A program made the position numbers and the translations under genes. Source: Pseudomonadota bacterium (GTDB taxonomy: Bacteria > Pseudomonadota > Gammaproteobacteria > Acidithiobacillales > Acidithiobacillaceae). Taken from it: DNA of 64,000 nt. The notes beneath the pieces were generated by a model. That model was not told where the DNA came from. It made no database searches and was given only the letters and a program-made list of their open reading frames with translations. The stretch is taken from assembly GCA_021821885.1 (NCBI GenBank), contig JAKARO010000003.1, positions 62,001-126,000 of the forward strand, written 5' to 3'. Of this stretch, positions 9,440-18,174 are shown one piece after another (position 1 is the first letter of the stretch; the number at the start of each line of letters is the position of its first letter).

Positions 9440-10437
9440 TGTCCGTATTCGACCTGAATCTCGGGCTGGCGCCTATCTGGATGGAATGGGATCCGGGGTG
9501 CATTGGCCAGTCGCTGCTTCTGCGGGGAAGGGCAGACAGCCTGGCTGCCCAATGGGGAGAACGTCTTGTGGCACGTGTGCTCTGCCAGCAGGAAAATCCT
9601 GCGCTGCGGCCATGTGGGGACTGTTCTTCATGCCGTATTTTTACTGTAGGGCAGCATCCAGACTTTCTGCGCCTTGCGCCGGAATCCGGAAAGATGCTCA
9701 GCATAGAGCATGTCCGGCAGGGTATGGAGTTTCTGCTGTATACACCGCAATTCAGTGAACGCCGCTGGCTATTTCTCGACGCGGCAGACCGCATGACCCC
9801 CGCAGCTTCCAATGCTCTCCTGAAAGGGCTGGAGGAACCGCCACCGCGGGCGCACGTTCTCCTGCTTGCGGACCGCCCTTTCCGGGTGTTGCCGACCATC
9901 CGGTCACGCTGTCTGCGTCTCCCGGACCCACCCGCCGATCCATGTGCTTGCATGCAGTATCTGCGTTCCCGCGGTGTTCAGGAGGAACAGGCGGTAATCC
10001 TCTGCGGGCGGTATGCTGACCGGCCAGGATATGCATTCCGTCTCTGGGAGTCCGGATGGCCTTCCCAGAGGGCGGAAGCTGTAGCTTTTTTGCTGGACCC
10101 GGTCCCCCGATCCCAAAAGGATATCCTCGACCGGGCAGAAATGTGGAGTCGGGATACGGACCACCTCCTGCTATACCGGGAACTGATGTTGGAACTGTAT
10201 GCGGATCTTTTCAGGATTTCTGCCGGACAGGCGTATGCGATCCGCAATCTTGACCATCTTGAATTCCTGCAGCACAGGGCAGGATGGTGGCCACCACAGG
10301 ATATCTGGGAAGAGTTCCGGCAGTGGCTGGTACTGGAGGAAGGAATACGCCAGAATCTGCAGATCAGGATGATTCTGGAATCACTGCTTTGGCGCTGGTT
10401 TATAGTGAAAGGGGGAGCGGATGGAACAGCGGCCTGA
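9439..10437 (+). CDS. holB: DNA polymerase III delta' subunit
   Basis: The delta' subunit is the stator of the clamp-loader complex. The 332-residue product has the AAA+ clamp-loader fold with the four-cysteine zinc knuckle region CGDCSSC (about residues 57-63), a sensor-like NALLKGLEEPPPRAH block (about 122-136) and IRSRCLRL (about 154-161). The Walker A region reads LLLRGRADSLAAQW and lacks GKT, as expected for the non-ATP-binding delta' subunit. Its place after tmk is typical. It overlaps pilZ by 17 bp. Confidence 0.92.
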   Translation: MSVFDLNLGLAPIWMEWDPGCIGQSLLLRGRADSLAAQWGERLVARVLCQQENPALRPCGDCSSCRIFTVGQHPDFLRLAPESGKMLSIEHVRQGMEFLLYTPQFSERRWLFLDAADRMTPAASNALLKGLEEPPPRAHVLLLADRPFRVLPTIRSRCLRLPDPPADPCACMQYLRSRGVQEEQAVILCGRYADRPGYAFRLWESGWPSQRAEAVAFLLDPVPRSQKDILDRAEMWSRDTDHLLLYRELMLELYADLFRISAGQAYAIRNLDHLEFLQHRAGWWPPQDIWEEFRQWLVLEEGIRQNLQIRMILESLLWRWFIVKGGADGTAA

Positions 10438-10774
10438 TACGGGGGGAAAGGCACTTTCCGTGATATTGCGCGATGCAGAATCGGTGCAACGATATTTTAT
10501 GCCCCAGATCCGTGGGGGAGGGGTTGTGGTTGAAACGCCAAACCTGCTGCCTATGGGTACAGATGTCCTGCTGATGATTACGCTGCCGGACAGCGGGCAG
10601 CGAACTCCGGTGATGGGAAAAGTGGTTTGGATTATGCCGAAAGATAACCGTGATGGTTTCCCACCCGCCATTGGTGTCCGCTTTACCAGCGACCGGTCCG
10701 GTATTCTTGCGAGAATTCAGAGCATTCTTGGGGGGCTGCCGTCCGGAAGGAGCCGGGAAATCCGCGCCTTCTAG
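10421..10774 (+). CDS. pilZ: Type IV pilus PilZ-domain protein
   Basis: The 117-residue product is a single PilZ domain of the type IV pilus assembly class normally encoded right after holB. It contains a GGGVVVETPNLLPMG strand-turn region and VWIMPKDN followed by PAIGVRF. I do not see the RxxxR plus [D/N]xSxxG pair needed for cyclic di-GMP binding. This agrees with the pilus-type PilZ proteins, which act by protein contacts in twitching motility. The ATG lies inside the 3' end of holB, so translation is probably coupled. Confidence 0.87.
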   Translation: MEQRPDTGGKALSVILRDAESVQRYFMPQIRGGGVVVETPNLLPMGTDVLLMITLPDSGQRTPVMGKVVWIMPKDNRDGFPPAIGVRFTSDRSGILARIQSILGGLPSGRSREIRAF

Positions 10775-10798
10775 CGGCCAGGAGCGGGAAGGTGTGCA

Positions 10799-10827
10799 TT
10801 GCTTGGCATAAAGGACTGGGATACACT
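10799..10827 (+). promoter_or_regulatory. Probable sigma70 promoter of tRNA-Ser(GGA)
   Basis: TTGCTT (10799-10804) and TACACT (10822-10827) are separated by 17 bp, and the mature tRNA begins 12 bases after the -10 box. The G/C-rich stretch GCGCGC just after the -10 resembles the stringent discriminators of stable RNA promoters. The same TACACTTGC string occurs at the same place before the second tRNA-Ser gene of this window. Confidence 0.5.
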
Positions 10828-10838
10828 TGCGCGCTTGA

Positions 10839-10929
<91 letters not shown>

Positions 10930-11321
10930 TGTATTCAGAAGTTCCTGATTTTCCATAATGGTGGCCGGACATTTGGCCCTGGATATGGCCAAGCGTAATG
11001 TCAGGAACCTAGGTATTTGCTTCGAAGAGGGAACTTTTTCCCGTTCCTGCAATTCCACCCGGTGCGTATGTGAAGAGATCTGGAACTGTCAGGTTCCCGG
11101 CTCTTGGGGCAGGGCGGGCGGATACCTGTGTTTTTCCCTCGGCACCGGCAATCAATGGGAAAATCGAGATCCTGATCCGCTTCTGGTTATGCCAGAGGAT
11201 GCGGGAGCCGCTACCTGATGGATTGTGCCCGACGGCTGTGGCAGGCCATTCTTGAGAATGGCCTGGGGTTCCTTTGTGGCCGTCAAACCTGTGTAGGAAA
11301 ACTGCCAGGAAAATAACCGAC
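10930..11321. other. Intergenic region without a recognisable gene
   Basis: This 392-bp stretch between tRNA-Ser(GGA) and yaiI holds only short, unconvincing reading frames. The one clear structure is a perfect 10-bp inverted repeat, AGGCCATTCT (11243-11252) and AGAATGGCCT (11255-11264), with almost no loop. In RNA it would form an 8-bp stem with a small loop. It is followed by GGGGTTCCTTT and could be a weak terminator for tRNA transcription. I see no other RNA or protein signal. Confidence 0.5.
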
Positions 11322-11783
11322 ATGAGAATTTGGGTCGACGCTGACGCGTGTCCTGCAGTAATCAAGGAAATCCTCTATCGGGCCGCGGCCCGCACCGGAA
11401 TCCCGCTCACGCTGGTTGCCAACAGGATGCTGCGGGTGCCTTTATCCCCCTGGATCAGGGCATTGCAGGTTCCCGGCGGCTTCGACGTTGCAGATCAGCA
11501 CATAGCGATGGAAGCGCGCGCTGGTGATCTGGTTATCACTGCCGATATTCCTCTTGCCGCCCAGGTCATCGCTAGGGGAGCGACCGTTATTGATCCCAGA
11601 GGTGAGCTTCTGACCGGGGCCAACATCATGGTACGCCTCACCATGAGAAATTTCATGGATGGCCTCCGCAGCAGTGGTGTGGAAACAGGTGGGCCGGCGG
11701 CTTTTTCCAAAGCAGACCGGCAGGCGTTCGCAAATCAGCTTGACACGATTTTGGCCAAACAGTGCAGTAGCCATCCTGGGTGA
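11322..11783 (+). CDS. yaiI: YaiI/YqxD family protein (UPF0178, DUF188)
   Basis: The 153-residue product begins [18 protein letters not shown], the invariant start of the YaiI/YqxD family. It also has [23 protein letters not shown] (start about residue 67) and [10 protein letters not shown]. The family has a PIN-like aspartate pattern and is suspected to bind or cut nucleic acid, but no activity is established. I chose ATG 11322 because the similarity starts exactly there; an ATG 48 bp upstream exists without conserved sequence. AGGA at 11307-11310 is a rather distant ribosome-binding site. Confidence 0.9.
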   Translation: MRIWVDADACPAVIKEILYRAAARTGIPLTLVANRMLRVPLSPWIRALQVPGGFDVADQHIAMEARAGDLVITADIPLAAQVIARGATVIDPRGELLTGANIMVRLTMRNFMDGLRSSGVETGGPAAFSKADRQAFANQLDTILAKQCSSHPG

Positions 11784-12013
11784 GAGACGGCACTGCAGGA
11801 AAGGAAACAGCGGTACGCCGTCCTCCCGGTCGATGATTTGACGTTCTGCAAGGGTGCCAGTATTCTCCCCCCGTCCGCTGGAGGAGAAGGCAGGAGATGT
11901 GCCCCTGTGGAGCATCCGTATTTTGGGGGAAATGATGCACGTCATGCTTTGTAACCCCGAATGTGCTACCTTGGCGGAGTATGCATTATCAAGAGGCAGA
12001 TTGCTTCCATCTA

Positions 12014-12134
12014 TGGCGACAAGAATCGGTCCCCTCGCAGTGGTAGGTGGTGAACCCCGTCAGGCCCGGAAGGGAGCAGCGGCAGCTACTGATCCAGGTG
12101 CCGGGGTGTGGCTGGTTGGCGTCGCCACCCTTTT
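12014..12134 (+). ncRNA. ffs: Signal recognition particle 4.5S RNA
   Basis: The conserved apical domain of bacterial SRP RNA is present: GTCAGGCCCGGAAGGGAGCA (12059-12078) carries the GGAA tetraloop and the Ffh-binding internal loop sequences, matched by the descending strand around 12095-12112. The two ends pair as TGGCGAC (12014-12020) with GTCGCCA (12121-12127), giving an RNA of about 115-120 nt, the size of E. coli 4.5S RNA. A short U tract (12131-12134) follows the closing stem and may terminate it. It lies directly before dnaX, a common arrangement. Confidence 0.93.
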
Positions 12135-12143
12135 CCCTGTCTG

Positions 12144-13754
12144 ATGGCCGGCGCATATCAGGCTCTTGCCAGACGCTGGCGTCCGCAGAAATTTTCCGAT
12201 TTTGTTGGTCAGGAAAGTATTGTCAGGGCGCTACGGCATTCCCTGGATTCCGGGCGTATACATCATGCTCTTCTCTTCACCGGTACCCGAGGGGTCGGAA
12301 AGACTACTCTGGCCCGGCTGGTAGCCAAATGCCTTAACTGCGAGCGTGGCGTAAGCAGCAGTCCCTGCGGGACCTGCAATGCCTGCCTCTCTATACCGGC
12401 GGGCAGCTTTATGGATCTGCTCGAAGTCGATGCCGCCAGCCGGACACGGGTAGATGAAACGCGCGAACTGCTGGACAATGTCCAATATGCCCCATCCTCG
12501 GGGCGTTACAAAATATACCTGATCGACGAAGTGCACATGCTGTCTGTACACAGTTTCAATGCCCTGCTGAAAACCCTGGAAGAACCGCCTGAGCATGTGA
12601 AATTTATCTTTGCGACTACGGATCCCCAAAAAATCCCGCCCACAATCCTTTCCCGCTGCCTGCAGTTCCAGTTGCGGAGGCTTGATCCTCCCCTGATTGA
12701 GGGACGGTTGCAGCAGATTCTGGAAGCCGAAGCTGTGCTGGCAGAGCCGGAAGCCTTGAAGCAGCTGTCAAAGGCAGCCGATGGTAGTCTGCGTGATGCC
12801 CTGAGCCTGGTAGATCAGGCGATTGTGCAGGGCGGGGGGGCGGTGACTCTTGAGGGGGTCCACCAGATGCTGGGAACTGGCGGAAGCGAGGCAGTCTGGA
12901 CTCTTGTGGATTCACTGGTCCGGATGGATGCAGAAAAACTGTTTGTGCTGCTGCACGAGCAGTTTGCTGTCGGGTGGGAGCCCGAGGCCATTCTGGACGC
13001 TGTTCTTGGGGCTGTGCATCAGGCTTCCCTTTCCCGCTGGGTCCCCCGGGATACCTTGGAGATGCCGGCTTTCGCCGACGATGGCCTACTCACCGTGGAT
13101 CTCCTGACCTTGCAGGCGTGGCATTATATCCTGCTATCGGCAAGGAGGGATTTTCACCTGTATCCTGATGCCCGCATGGCTGCTGAAATGGCATTTCTTC
13201 GCGTTCTTGCCTTCCAGAGCCCGGATGGACCAGCCGGGGCGGGGGACAGGCAGCAGGAGGAGTTGTCTCGGCATTCCCGGGCTCCGCAAACCCCGCCGGC
13301 TGCAAAGCCGGGACCTTCCGGGCGGGCGCCTGTAGAATCGCCTCCTTCCTGGGAGGACCTGTTGGCGGTTCTGGATCTTCCTCCTACGCTCCGGGAGGTG
13401 CTGCGCCATACCCGGGCAGGTCGCTGTGACGCCGAAAGTCTGGAGTTGGGTGTGGAGGAAAATTACCGGCCCTATCTGGAGGATCCGAGGGCCCAGCGAA
13501 GCCTTCTGGCCGCCCTTGAGCGCCACTGGGGGCAGAAGCCGGCTATGGATCTTCAAACCCTGATCGATGGGGAAGGCCCAGGCAGCCTGGCTGCCGAGGA
13601 GATCCGTGCGAAGCGGCTGCTCCAGCAACAGGCGGAGCTTGCGGTGAAGGGCGATGGGCGGGTACTGGAATATATGGAACAGTTCGGCGCCCGGATTCTC
13701 GGGATAGAGATGGAAAAGCGGGAGACTGGTGGGTCTGGTGAATCCAGGGGATAG
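12144..13754 (+). CDS. dnaX: DNA polymerase III tau/gamma subunit
   Basis: DnaX is the motor subunit of the clamp loader. The 536-residue product begins MAGAYQALARRWRPQKFSDF and shows Walker A GTRGVGKTTLAR (about residues 46-57), zinc-binding cysteines (CLNCERG and CGTCNAC, about 63-83), Walker B LIDEVHML (about 127-134) and TTDPQKIPPTILSRC (about 161-175). The C-terminal third is variable, as expected for tau. I chose ATG 12144; the frame extends upstream into the SRP RNA but without similarity. I see no A-AAA-AAG slippery site in the linker, so a gamma form by frameshifting is not apparent. Confidence 0.95.
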   Translation: MAGAYQALARRWRPQKFSDFVGQESIVRALRHSLDSGRIHHALLFTGTRGVGKTTLARLVAKCLNCERGVSSSPCGTCNACLSIPAGSFMDLLEVDAASRTRVDETRELLDNVQYAPSSGRYKIYLIDEVHMLSVHSFNALLKTLEEPPEHVKFIFATTDPQKIPPTILSRCLQFQLRRLDPPLIEGRLQQILEAEAVLAEPEALKQLSKAADGSLRDALSLVDQAIVQGGGAVTLEGVHQMLGTGGSEAVWTLVDSLVRMDAEKLFVLLHEQFAVGWEPEAILDAVLGAVHQASLSRWVPRDTLEMPAFADDGLLTVDLLTLQAWHYILLSARRDFHLYPDARMAAEMAFLRVLAFQSPDGPAGAGDRQQEELSRHSRAPQTPPAAKPGPSGRAPVESPPSWEDLLAVLDLPPTLREVLRHTRAGRCDAESLELGVEENYRPYLEDPRAQRSLLAALERHWGQKPAMDLQTLIDGEGPGSLAAEEIRAKRLLQQQAELAVKGDGRVLEYMEQFGARILGIEMEKRETGGSGESRG

Positions 13755-13790
13755 ATGCCGTAAGAATGCTTATATGAAGGAGAAAAGTAC

Positions 13791-14114
13791 ATGAAAAGCG
13801 GTTTGGGAAACATCATGAAACAGGCCCAGCAGCTGCAGGAACGCCTGCAGAAAACCCAGGAGGAACTGGCCTATGTGGAAGTGCAGGGGCGAGCGGGCGG
13901 AAATTTGGTAGAAGTGACCATGACCTGCCGCAATGACGTACGGCGGGTACACATCGATCCTTCCCTTCTGGTGGATGCTGACCGTGAAATGCTAGAAGAC
14001 CTGGTGGCTGCGGCAGTAAATGACGCCCTGCGCAACGCAGAGAAAACCAGTACCGAACGACTCTCTGCTATTACTGGCGGAATGAATATTCCGGGGCTAG
14101 GCCTGCCATTCTGA
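13791..14114 (+). CDS. ybaB: YbaB/EbfC nucleoid-associated protein
   Basis: The 107-residue protein is a YbaB/EbfC family DNA-binding dimer, typically found between dnaX and recR. It begins with a basic, glutamine-rich helix ([20 protein letters not shown]). It continues with the beta region ([13 protein letters not shown]) and ends with the glycine- and leucine-rich tail [11 protein letters not shown] seen in the family. GAAGGAG precedes the ATG. Confidence 0.94.
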   Translation: MKSGLGNIMKQAQQLQERLQKTQEELAYVEVQGRAGGNLVEVTMTCRNDVRRVHIDPSLLVDADREMLEDLVAAAVNDALRNAEKTSTERLSAITGGMNIPGLGLPF

Positions 14115-14118
14115 ACCC

Positions 14119-14718
14119 ATGTCAGCGACTCCCAGTCTAGACCGGCTTGCAGCCCTTCTGCGCAGGCTTCCAGGTATTGGTCCCCGTTCCGCACAGAGGA
14201 TCGCGTTTGATCTTCTACTCCGGAAACGTGACCTCATGTCCCAGCTGGCTTTGGCCCTGGCTACTGCCTGTGAACAGGTGGGCCACTGTAAGCGCTGCAA
14301 CAATCTCTGTGAGCAGGAGTTCTGCAGCATTTGTGGCGCCGGTAACCGAGATCGGGCCCTGCTCTGCATCGTCGAGTCGCCAGCCGATGTAGCAGCGATC
14401 GAGGATTCCGGTGTGTATGGCGGGGACTATTTTGTACTGATGGGACACCTGTCTCCCCTGGATGGGGTGGGTCCTGAGGCCCTCCATCTGGACCTGCTGG
14501 AAGAGCGCCTGCAGGAACCGGGGCTGAGGGAAGTCATTTTTGCTACCAACTCCACCCTGGAAGGCGAGGCGACCGCCCAGTTTCTCACATCCGTAATTCC
14601 CGCTGGCATTGGTATCAGCCGCATTGCGCGCGGCATACCTGTAGGTGGCGAACTGGAGTATGTGGATCGGGGTACTGTGGGGCGGGCGCTCCTTGGGCGC
14701 CGGTCCATAGAAGACTAG
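14119..14718 (+). CDS. recR: Recombination mediator RecR
   Basis: RecR works with RecO (and RecF) to load RecA on gapped DNA. The 199-residue product has the N-terminal helix-hairpin-helix region (RRLPGIGPRSAQRIAF), a four-cysteine zinc finger (CKRCNNLC...CSIC, about residues 57-75), and the Toprim domain beginning LLCIVESPADVAAIEDSG (about 83). The length and position 5 bp after ybaB are typical. Confidence 0.96.
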   Translation: MSATPSLDRLAALLRRLPGIGPRSAQRIAFDLLLRKRDLMSQLALALATACEQVGHCKRCNNLCEQEFCSICGAGNRDRALLCIVESPADVAAIEDSGVYGGDYFVLMGHLSPLDGVGPEALHLDLLEERLQEPGLREVIFATNSTLEGEATAQFLTSVIPAGIGISRIARGIPVGGELEYVDRGTVGRALLGRRSIED

Positions 14719-14748
14719 TCATACATTTTTCTGTATTGGGAGTCATGC

Positions 14749-15969
14749 ATGAGCGTCACGGCAGCTGCACCCACACCAGGAGGAAATGTCTTCTTCCTGC
14801 TGATAGGTGCCATCCTGGTTTTTTCCATGCACGGGGGTTTTGCGTTTCTTGAACTGGGTACCGTGCGCCGGCGGAGCCAGGTCAATGCACTGGTAAAGAT
14901 CCTGAGCGATTTTGGTATTTCTACCATCGTCTATTTCTTCGTTGGTTATCATCTTGCCTATGGCATTAGTTTCTGGGGGAATGTGCATAGCCTGACAGCC
15001 CAGGATCATGGTTTTGCCATGGTGCGTTTTTTCTTTCTTCTCACCTTTGCTGCCGCTGTACCCGCGATCATCTCCGGTGGAATTGCGGAGCGTGCCCGTT
15101 TTGTGCCTCAACTGATTGCAACGGCCTTTCTTGTAGGGCTGGTCTACCCCTTTTACGAGGGGATAGTCTGGAACGGGAATTATGGCATCCAGGCCTGGCT
15201 TTCCGAACATTATGGCGCGCCTTTCCATGATTTTGCCGGGTCTGTGGTTGTGCATGCGGTAGGGGGGTGGATGGCGCTCGTGGCCGTAACTCTCCTCGGA
15301 CCACGCCGGGGCCGGTATGGCCGGGATGGAAGCATTCATCCGATGCCACCTTCCAATATTCCCTTTCTTGCGTTGGGATCTTGGATACTCATTATTGGCT
15401 GGTTCGGTTTCAACGTAATGAGTGCCCAACGTCTTGAAGCAGTTCAGGGTCTGGTAGCCCTGAATTCTCTAATGGCACTGGTGGGCGGCCTACTGGCGGC
15501 CCTGGCCCTTGGGAAAGGGGACCCGGGGTTCGCCCATAACGGTGCGCTCGCCGGACTGGTGGCAATCTGTGCCGGGTCCGACGTTGTCCAGCCTGTCAGT
15601 GCGCTTTTTATTGGTGCCATCTCTGGAGCCATTTTTGTCTACCTGTTTACCTTCGTGCAGCACCGGTTGCGACTGGATGATGTGCTGGGTGTGTGGCCTC
15701 TTCATGGAATCTGCGGAACTTGGGGGGGGATTGCGGTTGGCATTTTTGGATGCCGGGCGCTCGGCGGGGCAGGAGGGGTAAGCATGGTATCGCAGGTCGC
15801 TGGTACGGCTCTGGGCGTTGCCATAGCCGTTCTGGGCAGCGGGCTTGTCTATGGTTTGCTGCGGCAGCTTATAGGGATCCGTCTGGATGAGGAGGCTGAG
15901 TATCTGGGCCCAGATCTTGCCATCCATCATGTTAGTGCCTATCCCGAGGAAGAGATCCAGAAGATCTGA
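14749..15969 (+). CDS. amt: Ammonium transporter (Amt/MEP family)
   Basis: The 406-residue integral membrane protein shows about eleven hydrophobic segments. It has the Amt pore signature DFAGSVVVHAVGG with the first pore histidine (about residue 168) and the second in WPLHGICGTWGG (about 311). It conducts ammonium across the inner membrane. No glnK (PII) gene is adjacent, unlike the common glnK-amtB pair, so regulation by PII must come from elsewhere. The region between recR and amt is only 30 bp, so amt may be read through from the dnaX-ybaB-recR operon. Confidence 0.92.
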   Translation: MSVTAAAPTPGGNVFFLLIGAILVFSMHGGFAFLELGTVRRRSQVNALVKILSDFGISTIVYFFVGYHLAYGISFWGNVHSLTAQDHGFAMVRFFFLLTFAAAVPAIISGGIAERARFVPQLIATAFLVGLVYPFYEGIVWNGNYGIQAWLSEHYGAPFHDFAGSVVVHAVGGWMALVAVTLLGPRRGRYGRDGSIHPMPPSNIPFLALGSWILIIGWFGFNVMSAQRLEAVQGLVALNSLMALVGGLLAALALGKGDPGFAHNGALAGLVAICAGSDVVQPVSALFIGAISGAIFVYLFTFVQHRLRLDDVLGVWPLHGICGTWGGIAVGIFGCRALGGAGGVSMVSQVAGTALGVAIAVLGSGLVYGLLRQLIGIRLDEEAEYLGPDLAIHHVSAYPEEEIQKI

Positions 15970-15973
15970 GTGT

Positions 15974-16825
15974 ATGCGTAACCGTGAATGTATGACGTTC
16001 GAGTGGCCCAGCCTTCCGGCTCTGCCGGCCAGGCCGCGCAATGCCCACAAGGGCTGTTTTGGCCATGTGCATGTGGTAGGCGGGGGGCCCCAGATGGGGG
16101 GTGCCCTTGTACTTGCCAGTATGGCTGCCTATGCCGCAGGAGCGGGTCTCGTGACGGCGGTCGGGCATCCGGATGCCAGAATCTACCTGGCAGCCACTCT
16201 TCCGGAGGCGATCTGGTGGGATTGGCCCGCGCGTTTTTCTGGCCGTCTGCCGGCAGGTTCTGTTCTTGCCATAGGCCCGGGACTTGGACAGGGACTTGCA
16301 GCACATGACATGGTGCAGGAAATCGGACAGCTCCCATTTACCCAGGTGTGGGATGCCGATGCCCTCAATATTCTGGCCAGATTGGGTCCCGGCATCCTTC
16401 AGGAACCGGCCGTGAGGGTTTTTACCCCCCATCCGGGAGAGGCGGGAAGGCTGCTTGGTGTCCACGCCTCCGTGATCCAGGAGGACCGGGCAGGAGCCAT
16501 ACAGACTCTGTGGGAGCGTTATGGGGGCGTGTGGGTCCTGAAGGGAGAGGGTACTTTGGTGTTAGGTGACACTCTCTTTGGCCGGTGTCCTTCGGGTAAT
16601 CCTGGAATGGCGAAAGGGGGTACAGGTGATGTGCTTACTGGTCTCCTGGCCGGTCTCCTGGCCTTGGGACTGGAGGCCGGCGCCGCCGCCGCCATTGGAG
16701 TGTGCTGCCATGCCCGCGCCGGGGATCTGGCCGGCCAGGAACGGGGAGTGAATAGCCTGCTTGCAGGAGATATTCTGGACAGGCTCCCCAAAATTCTGCA
16801 GGAGAAATCACAGCATTGCCAGTGA
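15974..16825 (+). CDS. nnrD: ADP-dependent NAD(P)H-hydrate dehydratase
   Basis: This enzyme repairs damaged NAD(P)H hydrates. The product contains only the C-terminal YjeF (ribokinase-like) domain: GHVHVVGGGPQMGGALVLAS near the start, VFTPHPGEAGRLLG in the middle and the nucleotide motif GMAKGGTGDVLTG near residues 213-225. The N-terminal epimerase domain (NnrE) found fused in E. coli is absent here. ATG 15974 and ATG 15992 are both possible starts; neither has a good ribosome-binding site. The 3' end overlaps bioA. Confidence 0.88.
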   Translation: MRNRECMTFEWPSLPALPARPRNAHKGCFGHVHVVGGGPQMGGALVLASMAAYAAGAGLVTAVGHPDARIYLAATLPEAIWWDWPARFSGRLPAGSVLAIGPGLGQGLAAHDMVQEIGQLPFTQVWDADALNILARLGPGILQEPAVRVFTPHPGEAGRLLGVHASVIQEDRAGAIQTLWERYGGVWVLKGEGTLVLGDTLFGRCPSGNPGMAKGGTGDVLTGLLAGLLALGLEAGAAAAIGVCCHARAGDLAGQERGVNSLLAGDILDRLPKILQEKSQHCQ

Positions 16826-18174
16826 ATCAAGAAGCTTCCGTGCTGCAGGAGTGGGATCGCCGCCATTTCTGGCATCCTTTTACCCAGATGGCCTGCTGGG
16901 GGGATGACGATCCCTGGATTATCAGCCATGCCGAAGGCCACTATCTCTATGATATCCGTGGACGTAGGGCGTTGGATGCCATTGCAAGCCTCTGGTGCAA
17001 TGTCCATGGCCATCGCCATCCCCGGCTTGATGCCGCCCTCCAAGAGCAGCTGGCCAGAGTTGCGCACACTACGGTGCTGGGCGCAAGCCACCCACCGGGG
17101 ATCCTGCTGGCCAGGGCACTGTCCAGACGGACGCCGGAATGCCTGCAGCACGTGTTTTTTTCCGAGGATGGTGCTGAGGCGGTAGAGATTGCCATCAAAA
17201 TGGCCGTCCAGTACTGGTACAATCAGGGACAGCCGGAAAAATGCCTTTTCCTGACCTTGGAGGATGCCTATCACGGGGATACAGTCGGTGCGACATCTGT
17301 TGGGGGATTCCCGCTGTTTCATGGAGTCTATGGCCGTCTGCATTTTGCGGCCAAGCATCTCCCGAGCCCCTGGAAACTGTACCAGGAGGCAGCGGAAGAT
17401 GGATCCGCAGCTGTGTCCCGGTGGATGGATTTTCTGGAATCGGCGCTCCGCAGTGAAGGACACCGTTGTGCCGCGCTGATTCTTGAAGGGGGCGTCCAGG
17501 GCGCGGCTGGTATCCTTCCCTATCCGCCTGGAATTCTGGCCGGTGCCGCGGAGCTTTGCCGTCACCACGGGGTTCTGCTGATTGTGGATGAGGTGGCTAG
17601 CGGGTTCGGGCGCAGCGGACGGCTTTTTGCCTGCGAGGAAGAAAACGTACAGCCGGACCTCATGGCCCTGGGAAAGGGAATTACTGGTGGATACCTTCCA
17701 CTCGCAGCTACTCTGGCCAGCGAAGAAATCTTCCAGGCCTTCCTGGCCCCATTTGGTGAGGCCAGACAGTTCTATTACGGTCATACCTACACGGCGAACC
17801 CCCTTGCCTGCGCCGTAGCCCTGGAAAATCTTGCGATTTTTGACAGTACGGAGCTTCTGGATATCCTCCCTGGAAAAATCCGGCACTTTCATGAGCGGCT
17901 GCTGCAGTTCTCCAGTCTGCCTTTTTCTTCCCGCCCGAGATTTTTTGGGTTAATGGCAGCCGTACCGCTGCGGGATCCCCATACAGGAGCAGCCTATCCA
18001 TATGGGGAGCGCAAGGAGTACCAGGTGTGCCGCCGTGCCAGGGACGCTGGAGTCTATCTGCGTCCTCTCGGGGATTCCATTGTGATTGTTCCTCCGCTGT
18101 CGGTGACAGTCTGCGAGATAGACCTTATTCTGGAAGTTCTCCGAAGTGCCATGGCAGAGGAAACTCAAAGATGA
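16816..18174 (+). CDS. bioA: Adenosylmethionine-8-amino-7-oxononanoate aminotransferase
   Basis: BioA uses S-adenosylmethionine as amino donor to make 7,8-diaminopelargonate in biotin synthesis. It is a fold-type I PLP enzyme: WHPFTQM at about residues 20-26, SLWCNVHGHRHP (53-64), the DEVASGFGRSG block (about 257-267), the PLP lysine in ALGKGITGGYLPLAAT (about 288) and GHTYTANPLACA (about 322-333). TTG 16816 is preferred because AGGAG at 16800-16804 is 11 bases upstream; a GTG 6 bases later is an alternative. No other bio gene is in this window. Confidence 0.9.
   Translation: MPVNQEASVLQEWDRRHFWHPFTQMACWGDDDPWIISHAEGHYLYDIRGRRALDAIASLWCNVHGHRHPRLDAALQEQLARVAHTTVLGASHPPGILLARALSRRTPECLQHVFFSEDGAEAVEIAIKMAVQYWYNQGQPEKCLFLTLEDAYHGDTVGATSVGGFPLFHGVYGRLHFAAKHLPSPWKLYQEAAEDGSAAVSRWMDFLESALRSEGHRCAALILEGGVQGAAGILPYPPGILAGAAELCRHHGVLLIVDEVASGFGRSGRLFACEEENVQPDLMALGKGITGGYLPLAATLASEEIFQAFLAPFGEARQFYYGHTYTANPLACAVALENLAIFDSTELLDILPGKIRHFHERLLQFSSLPFSSRPRFFGLMAAVPLRDPHTGAAYPYGERKEYQVCRRARDAGVYLRPLGDSIVIVPPLSVTVCEIDLILEVLRSAMAEETQR

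Noticed and set aside
10958-11218. 86-codon frame after tRNA-Ser(GGA)
   Set aside because: No ribosome-binding site, odd cysteine/tryptophan-rich composition and no recognisable motif.
11854-12144. 96-codon frame running through the SRP RNA
   Set aside because: It overlaps the highly conserved 4.5S RNA and has no ribosome-binding site or similarity.
12627-12632. A6 run in dnaX as a programmed frameshift site
   Set aside because: It lies in the conserved AAA+ core (DPQKIPPT), far before the point where gamma would end, and lacks the A-AAA-AAG context and stem-loop.
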